Assembly (NCBI RefSeq): GCF_905220415.1
Contig: NC_059558.1
Span: forward strand, 6,088,501-6,152,500
DNA length: 64,000 nt
From: Colias croceus
Taxonomy: Eukaryota; Arthropoda; Insecta; Lepidoptera; Pieridae
Direction of reading: 5' to 3'
The notes below the pieces were generated by a model, which did not search any database, was not told the DNA's origin, and saw only the letters and a list, made by a program, of their open reading frames with translations. Both the position numbers and the translations under genes were made by a program. Below, in pieces: positions 57,176 to 64,000 of this stretch (positions are counted from its first letter, which is position 1; every line of letters starts with the position of its first letter).

Positions 57176-57400
57176 AAGGTACAAGTCCGAGACGGGCCGC
57201 AGACCGCAAACTGCAACAGCAAACTGCAAGCGACAACACTTGTTTCTATGAACATCTATGAAATTGATTCCAAGCGCGGCGACACTGCTGCCTGCAGACG
57301 CGACGCGCATCGATGCATAGACGTTCATAGAAACAAGTGTTGTCGCTTGCAGTTTGCTGTTGCAGTTTGCGGTCTGCGGCCCGTTTCGGACTTGTACCTT
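57176..57400. mobile_element. Foldback MITE with ~85-bp arms
   Basis: AAGGTACAAGTCCGAGACGG at the left is matched by CCGTTTCGGACTTGTACCTT (reading out) at the right. Pairing continues with one or two mismatches to TTCTATGAAC..TCTATG. The GC-rich loop is about 55 bp. Confidence 0.9.
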
Positions 57401-57893
57401 AAGTCATATTATAAAGAAAGAAGAACGTAACAATAAAACACATGAGAGAGATAAACTCGACAGGAGCTAACAGATAAAATTTTTACATTGCATCCCATTT
57501 TATCAAATAGGTATTTAAAATTAAATACTCGCACAAAATGTAGTAGAAAATACGAATCGTTTTTTTCACACGTCAAATTCAAAAGTCCAGTCAAGTTTTT
57601 ACATAGATACCTAAAGAGGTACCTAAAGCTAACCCTCTGACCTCTAAACGACGCTTTGAATATACTATCTGCGACTTTGTAGCCGCTCTCTATACGATGT
57701 ATGTACTATAAACACGAGCTCTCGTATGCAAAGCACACAATTTCTCTTTGACTTTTAGAAGTATTTACTGGCTGAAAACACTACCTCTTTTTGCACTTTG
57801 TATGAAGTGTGGACTTTGCCTGAATCTTCTGCTTGTTTACTAACAGCTAATATGATCTTAAAAGGCCAAGCAAGTGTCTGCTATATATTTTAA
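57401..57893. other. No gene recognised
   Basis: AT-rich spacer. Confidence 0.4.
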
Positions 57894-58080
57894 ACTAGCT
57901 GTGCTACGCGATTTCACCCGCATTGCTCCGATCTTGTTGGTCTTAGCGATGATACCTAGCCTATAACCTTCCTAGATAAATGGACCATCTAACACCGAAA
58001 GATTTTTTCAAATCAGACCAGTAGTTCCCAAGATTAGCGCGTTCAAACAAACAAACTCTTCAGCTTTATAATATTAGTAT
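57894..58080. repeat. SINE-like repeat, family B
   Basis: ACTAGCTGTGCTACGCGATT start, TTTATAATATTAGTAT end. Confidence 0.8.
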
Positions 58081-58546
58081 AGATAGTTGACCACCTTCTT
58101 AAAAAGCTATGTAATTATCATAAATTCATAAATACACAATTTAGGGACATTTTATGTGTAATTTTTTATTTATAGTGCCAATGAAATGTAATATGTATAT
58201 TTCACTTACGGGAGGGTCGGGCAAAGTAGCCATCCTAAGCTTATAATTTTACATTTACCCTACTTTTTAATCAAAATATAGAGTACTATATAAGAGGTTT
58301 TCAGCGCTCTACAAATGGTTTTTTTGCTTTTTATGCCCAATTAATATAAATTAATAACAGGCTGTTAATACGAATCATATATGCAAACAATAGACAAAAA
58401 CATTTTTTTTTTCAGATTTTTATGTCCTAATATTTCTAAAGCTTAAATTTATCCTTAGCCTATGGGGTTGTCTGGTAGAGATCATTCTAAAATGATAAAG
58501 CCGCCCCATCTAACATCTAACATATATATTATATAACATATAACAT
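58081..58546. other. No gene recognised
   Basis: AT-rich spacer. Confidence 0.4.
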
Positions 58547-58796
58547 ATATTATAAAGGCGAAAGTTTGTAAGTATGGATGTATGGATGTATGGATGCATG
58601 GATGTATGGATGTATGGATGTTTGTTACTCTTTCACGTAAAAACTACTGTATGGATTTGAATGAACTTTAGCACACATATAGAGGGTAACTTGGATTAAC
58701 ACATAGGATAGGTTTCATCCCGGAAATCCTACGGGAACGGGAACTATGCGGGTTTTTCTTTGAAAACGCGGGCGAAGCCGTGGGCGGAAAGCTAGT
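58547..58796. repeat. SINE-like repeat, family A, with 8-bp minisatellite
   Basis: Six TGTATGGA-like units at 58575-58619, then the standard body and a GCGAAGCCGTGGGCGGAAAG end. A LINE-like AATAAA/TAAATAAATAA tail follows to about 58880. Confidence 0.8.
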
Positions 58797-58880
58797 TATA
58801 CATAAAGCTGTATATCTTTGTTATTTTGTTTTCCTTTTTATGAAAGTATGTTTAATAAAAGTGTTAAATAAATAAATAAT

Positions 58881-59910
58881 ATGATACTTGTAAAACCTTA
58901 CAAATACTTATTTATCTGGAACAGTTTTATTTCTGTTACATACGTTATTGTGTAACTAAAGTTCGATCATAAGGTTTTATTGACTCTATTTACGAGACAG
59001 GTTAAAATGAACGGTCAAGGGCGAAACGAGTCGTGCAGTATATTTGTCTCGAAAAGAAAAATATAAAGTTTTATTGTTTGGAAAAGTATTCCAAGTATAT
59101 ACGCTAAATTATTGTTTACATAACATTATTTTTAGTATAAAATAAGCATGTCACAGTATATTTAACCAATCTTCTTCCGAAACGGCTAGACCGATTTTTG
59201 GCATGCAAATTACTTAAATACATTTTTCATCAGATATACATTTTATATTATGTCTTCTTAATGTTATTTTATTAAAATCAATTACATAATTTGTTATTCA
59301 TTCCTATTCATATTCATTACAAAAATTACATACATTATTAATTTATTACAAAATCAATATTAAGACGCAAGTAGACAATGTTAATTTTACGAGTTTAGGT
59401 ATTCTTTAACACTATAAAAACATTTCTGTTGAAGCCATTCATGAAGTTCTTTAAACAAAATAATTTAGTATCTGTAAGAGTAGAATAGAATAGAAGAGTA
59501 GATAAAGATTATAGTTTATATTCTGAGAAAAGCTTGTTAACTATGTTTTATAAAAGTGATGAGGGAGAAAATTTGCCGATTCAGGTAGAAAATTATGGGG
59601 CTCTAAATTTGTCAAATGTTGCTCAATAGTTAATTTATTATTTTTTCTAAAGCTAGCGCTACATTACGTAGATATAACTGTACGTAGTTTAAACAACAAT
59701 TACGCAGTAAACATGAAAACTATTTGGACCTAACTTATAACTTTTGATTCATGCCTGTTGTGCCTAAACTCTGAAGATCTATCATCCTCATGGCATCATC
59801 TATCATACTTATTGTAAGATTCAACTAATCAGTGTTGGAGAGGTAATTACCGCGAATGAGCTAGTAAAACTTCAATAATAATTTTTCTTGTTATGATTTT
59901 AAATTCTTGA
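58881..59910. other. No gene recognised
   Basis: AT-rich spacer. Confidence 0.4.
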
Positions 59911-60083
59911 GGGCCGATTTTTCAATCCTTGGTTTAAATTTATCCGTCAAATAAAGTATAACACGAACATTTCAAAATGTCACCTGTTAACTGTCTTACA
60001 GACAATTAGAATACATTTTTGAAATGGTAGTTTATTACGTTACTCGATGAATAAGTTTTAACCAAGGATTGAAAAATCATCCC
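59911..60083. mobile_element. MITE, GGGCCGATTTTTCAATCC ends
   Basis: GGGCCGATTTTTCAATCCTT and the inverted GGGATGATTTTTCAATCCTT form 24-bp arms around a core with paired TTCAAAATG / CATTTTTGAAA words. Confidence 0.8.
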
Positions 60084-60310
60084 TAAATCTGAAGATAAGA
60101 AAAACAGAAAGAAACGTTATATTTTTTATTCAAATTCAAATTGCACTTAAAGTGGTACAGTACAATTTCGTATTACATAGAAAATTTGTTATTGTAGGTA
60201 ATTTACTACGTTATACTTCTATAAATTATTGTAGTTAAACACTACAGCTGATATATAACTATAATACAGTTAAGTATTACCACATTAATGTATGTAATAC
60301 GATTATTTTT

Positions 60311-60475
60311 TTATGTCAGAGCAAGCAAAGGGGCAGGCGGGCCACCTGATGTTGTGGTGACCACTTTTAACACTAGAAGTGTTACAGGTGCTTTGCCGGC
60401 GTTTTATGGACAAATAAGCTCTTTTATTGAAGGCCCCAATTACCAATGGCAGTTCAGAATTTGAACTTCAGATAA
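60311..60475. repeat. GGGCAGGCGGGCCACCTGAT dispersed repeat
   Basis: The GGGGCAGGCGGGCCACCTGA, GTGTTACAGGTGCTTTGCCG and AATAAGCTCTTTTATTGAAG blocks are ones I recognise from dispersed repeats in lepidopteran DNA. Confidence 0.55.
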
Positions 60476-61420
60476 TAAATAGCATTACACTGGAAAATGG
60501 GTGCTGACCACTTAACTCTATGGGCAATTTTGCTCTTTGCTTTTGCGTCATAAAAGATTAAATTAGGATCAAAGGTTATTCTTATTTTCTCAACTAGCTT
60601 TCTAAACTATGTATTAACTTTGTATTACCACAATTCAAATAAATTATTTTATATGTCAGCTTGTCTATTGAAATCTGTAAAGCAACGATATTTAATATTT
60701 GGCACATTTTCACTGTTGGCGGGGGTTGGGGTTAATTATAAGATATGAGATTGAGATAAAGAGATATTTATTATTAATTCACTATAATGGGATGAGATGA
60801 GATGATCTAGGATGGAGCTCCGCCCGGTGCGGAATCCGACTGCGAACTAACTTATTTTGTGGTAAAATAATAATTAATACATTACAATGAAAGGTGCAAA
60901 ATCGACGCGTTGTATTCCGGGAACTTGTATATTGTCTGTACGATGTCTTAATCGTACATTCACCCCTTATGATAGGCGAATAAATTTAACATAGTCTTAA
61001 TATTTTAATTTTGTAATTTAACATGTTGTTTTCGTTTATTTTCTGTAACGAAAACTACACTATAATAATTTATAATAGGTAATAGCGGTAATAGCGGTAG
61101 AATGTGGTTCTTTCATTCCTGTCCTCGTGTTCTTTTTAAATGTTTTAACTACCCATGTACAATATTTTCTCAAAAAAGTCGTTACATTTAATAAACCAGT
61201 TTTAGTTATTTAATTGAAACAAATAACATAAATTATTTTATGTCGTAAAATAATCATATAATTTCCCAAAGGTAAACATTACTATTTACTTATGCTTTGA
61301 AAAAAGTTATTCAGAAAATTTTGGGAGCTTCATACAAATTAAACGCTTTCATTTGTTTGACAAACGAAACCCGTATTTTATTGACACAGACACCTGAAAA
61401 TCGAGTTTACCCGAAGGCAA
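60476..61420. other. No gene recognised
   Basis: AT-rich; a short GGGATGAGATGAGATGATC run lies at about 60788. Confidence 0.4.
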
Positions 61421-61429
61421 TATAAATAG
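61421..61429 (+). promoter_or_regulatory. Candidate TATA box
   Basis: TATAAATAG stands at the left edge of a relatively CpG-rich, non-repetitive block of about 480 bp that ends with a consensus splice donor. Confidence 0.3.
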
Positions 61430-61449
61430 TGTCACAATTCGTTCCATAA

Positions 61450-61901
61450 AAAGCACACGCGCGTAAATTGTACCAACTCATCTATAAAACTTACCCTAAA
61501 TCTCCTGGACCCTTCTATATCCTGCGTTAAACTGGACAAATTGCGAAATTGTATTTGTTTATTTATTAAACACGACAAACGCACGGTTATTGACAGACGT
61601 GCGGCTGCTTCGCGAGGCGATACACGAATGAATGAAACTAGGGGTTGCTGAGACTCGGAGGGCGGAGCTGCCCAGCTGTAGCACCCGACCAATTTCAGAA
61701 GCTCTACCCGACATATTGTTTAGCACGCGAAATGGGATTTTGTACTTGGTCGGTTTATGAAAAACTCGGCCTGAATCTGGGAAGATAAGCTAACCAATTT
61801 GAAGAGATCTCGCTTGACATAATGCGACGTAGAAGGATGTGGCTTTTTGAGTTGTTCGGTTGTGAGCGGATGTTTATTGTTTGAGCTGCTGAAAATTGTC
61901 C
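61450..61901 (+). other. Possible non-coding first exon of an unknown gene
   Basis: After TATAAATAG the sequence is richer in CG than its surroundings and ends GAAAATTGTCC followed by GTAAGT at 61902, a strong donor. No long plus-strand frame is open, so it would be a 5' untranslated exon of a gene lying to the right. The 86-codon minus frame here is taken as chance. Confidence 0.25.
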
Positions 61902-62046
61902 GTAAGTACGGCGCCCGGGTAATGTATTAAGACGTGTTATATGGATAATGTTTATTTTTATATTTACACATGGGTATTGGGTATGAGTTATGAATTTAAT
62001 ATTGTTATGTTTTATCAGCAGAATGGAAGGAAGTACGGAATGTTGA

Positions 62047-62659
62047 ATCCCACCAAAAACATAAATGTAAAAATTGGAGCCGAGTTCAATCGTTGACTTA
62101 ATTTGCCAAAAAAAGAAATGAGATCTAAATGTGTGCCAAGTTCTGCAGACAGTCCAGAAATTTATTTACAAAGATGTATTAAGTTCTTAGGTTGACTGAA
62201 AACTCAATTGTTTTATTTTCCCTTAGAGAACAATGTTTATTCCAAAATATAACTTTTTTAATTTGAATAATATAATTATTTTCACAAAGCAAACAACTAA
62301 TGACCTATTGAACCCCATAATTTGATGAGGCTAGTTTTTAGAACCTCACAAAATATAAACAGTATGTAAAACTAGCCTCATCAAATTATGGGGTTCAATA
62401 GGTCATTAGTTGTTTGCTTTGTGAAAATAATTATATTATTCAAATTAAAAAAGTTATATTTTGGAATAAACATTGTTCTCTAAGGGAAAATAAAACAATT
62501 GAGTTTTCAGTCAACCTAAGAACTTAATACATCTTTGTAAATAAATTTCTGGACTGTCTGCAGAACTTGGCACACATTTAGATCTCATTTCTTTTTTTGG
62601 CAAATTAAGTCAACGATTGAACTCGGCTCCAATTTTTACATTTATGTTTTTGGTGGGAT
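62047..62659. repeat. Perfect 292-bp inverted repeat
   Basis: Arms 62047-62338 and 62368-62659 are exact reverse complements by my reading, with a 29-bp spacer. The outer ends are ATCCCACCAAAAAC and its complement; the inner ends are GATGAGGCTAGTTTT and its complement. No terminal duplication or transposon-type end is visible. The frame at 62617-62862 starts inside the right arm and is not supported. Confidence 0.97.
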
Positions 62660-62897
62660 ATCATTACTTTTTGTACAGAAAATTACTCTGCAAATTTGAT
62701 TTACTTTATAAATATAATACTTTTTATATACGATTTTTTTTTCTTGCAGTTTCTCTGTATGGTTTGTTTAGTATTATTTTCTATATTTTCTTGTATGTTA
62801 TGAATGTCAGCGCAAATTGCCCCGTCATTATCTGCAATTTTTTAAACTCGTTTTCTGTTTAAAAGATTACATGATTTTCTAAACATCCAGCGTGAAT

Positions 62898-63027
62898 TTG
62901 TACACACACTATTACGAAGATGCAAAGATCGTTGTAGAAGAATCGTCGCCTTACTCCATGACGTTACGGTATTGCCATGACGCGATCTTGAAATTTTACT
63001 CTAAACGCGCCTAAAGATGTTTCACTA
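62898..63027 (-). mobile_element. Helitron/HINE-like element, GAAGTGAAAC family, decayed
   Basis: The core GAATCGTCGCCTTACTCCAT, GACGTTACGGTATTGCCATG and GCGCCTAAAGATGTTTCACT match the copy at 46611. The first arm is lost. Confidence 0.6.
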
Positions 63028-64000
63028 ATAATAATATTACGCAAATTAAATCATTTCGACCTTCGACGAAGCCTTCTTCCATTACACCATTTATGGTACA
63101 TAATTATTTTTGCATGCTTGTATTGGCTAAACATGTTTGTGCTTTATTAATATAATTGTATCACCATTGAATACCATGTTTAAAGCAAAATAAAGATTTT
63201 ATTTATTTATTTATTTATTTACACTGAAATTAAAACTAAACTAAACACTCATATATAAAGAATAAATAAATGTGAATATGTAAAATTATATATTATTTTT
63301 AACTGTATGAGCAATAAAGGCAATATTTTTATTACAATTTTCTTTTATTTTACGTTTAATAACAGTTTTGAATAAAGAAATCATGCAATCGAAGTAATCC
63401 GCCCTAGCGATACTAGCGCGAGTGAGTGTGATGTCAGAGGCGCTTCGAATCTACAGATGTTTCGTCCTAAAATATGTAAACTTCAATAATCTATATCTCA
63501 GTCATTTATTGATGGATTTCAAAATTTTTTTCGGCCACTGATTAGTTTTGATCTATTTTTTAAGACTAGTAAGGTGAATATACTATTTTCTTTTTTTTTT
63601 AAACTTTTCCATTTTTCCATACAAACAAAATTTATGTCATTGAAAAAAAAATTAAATACAAATAAATTCAGTATTTTCTGATTTTTTCCTTTGTACACTC
63701 ACTATTACCTAGTTGATTACAAAATTTGAACTTTCTAGATCATCTGGAAGTGGGTTAGGTTTTGTATATGTCTATAAGTCAGTCAGTCTTAAAAATTGCG
63801 ATTTTTGGATATTAATATCTACGCAACTGTTTAATCTGTATTTATGAAATTTAAGGTTCTTGTTTATCTTGAGGTCCTCTTGATATGTATCAAATTTGGT
63901 TTATATAACTTAAATAGTTTTCGAGTTATAAGGGGGTGAAAAGTGGCTCGAAATGGTTCGTGTAAATATACACACGGCTGCTGCTCGCCAGTTCTCTTCG
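63028..64000. other. No gene recognised; repeats likely
   Basis: A LINE-like AATAAAG...(TTTA)n tail lies at 63188-63220. The last 600 bp look like decayed dispersed repeats (no intact end found). No exon seen. Confidence 0.35.

Noticed and set aside
62617..62862. 81-codon frame at the palindrome edge
   Set aside because: It starts inside the inverted repeat and encodes only a hydrophobic AT-rich sequence.
1..64000. CRISPR arrays, bacterial operons, rRNA genes
   Set aside because: None seen; the sequence is animal nuclear DNA.

Overview
The window looks like nuclear DNA from a moth or butterfly (Lepidoptera). It is AT-rich and repeat-dense. The repeats include many copies of the short families that begin ACTAGCTTTCCGCCCGCGG or CTAGCTGTGCCCCGCGG, which I know as lepidopteran dispersed repeats. 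The recognisable host genes also fit: an MBF2-family secreted protein, two small peptides resembling lepidopteran stress-responsive/ENF cytokine precursors, and two coding exons of a calbindin-32 (Drosophila Cbp53E-like) gene. The species cannot be named from the sequence.

Layout, left to right. 1-12 kb: a long-TIR element with a decayed mariner inside, several Helitron/HINE-like elements, a pogo-like element (4837-6090), and a 5'-truncated CR1/Jockey-type LINE with a 2.7-kb open frame (about 8868-11795). 12-15.7 kb: a two-exon MBF2 gene (+), followed by three fragments of its last exon. 17.6-20 kb: an unassigned ORF and the two secreted-peptide genes (+). 20.98-38.97 kb: calbindin exon 2 and exon 1 on the minus strand, about 17.6 kb apart; I did not find the later exons and infer that they lie left of position 1. 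If so, the MBF2 and peptide genes sit inside a calbindin intron on the opposite strand. 39-53 kb: no host gene recognised, with nested SINE-like repeats, foldback MITEs, an exact 349-bp duplicated element and a THAP-domain remnant. 53.98-55.41 kb: an intact 474-codon frame with coiled coils and a degenerate SGNH-like C-terminal domain, probably retrotransposon ORF1-like. 56.0-56.3 kb: the C-terminal end of a non-LTR reverse transcriptase (minus). 57-64 kb: MITEs, a possible TATA-containing first exon near 61.4-61.9 kb, and a perfect 292-bp inverted repeat with a 29-bp spacer (62047-62659).

The most notable observations are the perfect palindrome, the peptide pair, the split calbindin gene with genes apparently nested on the other strand, the array of MBF2 terminal-exon fragments, and two repeat families sharing an asymmetric layout (subterminal inverted repeats, a hairpin at one end only, then a T-run), one with an inferable empty site. 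All calls come from reading the sequence by eye; no database search was made.
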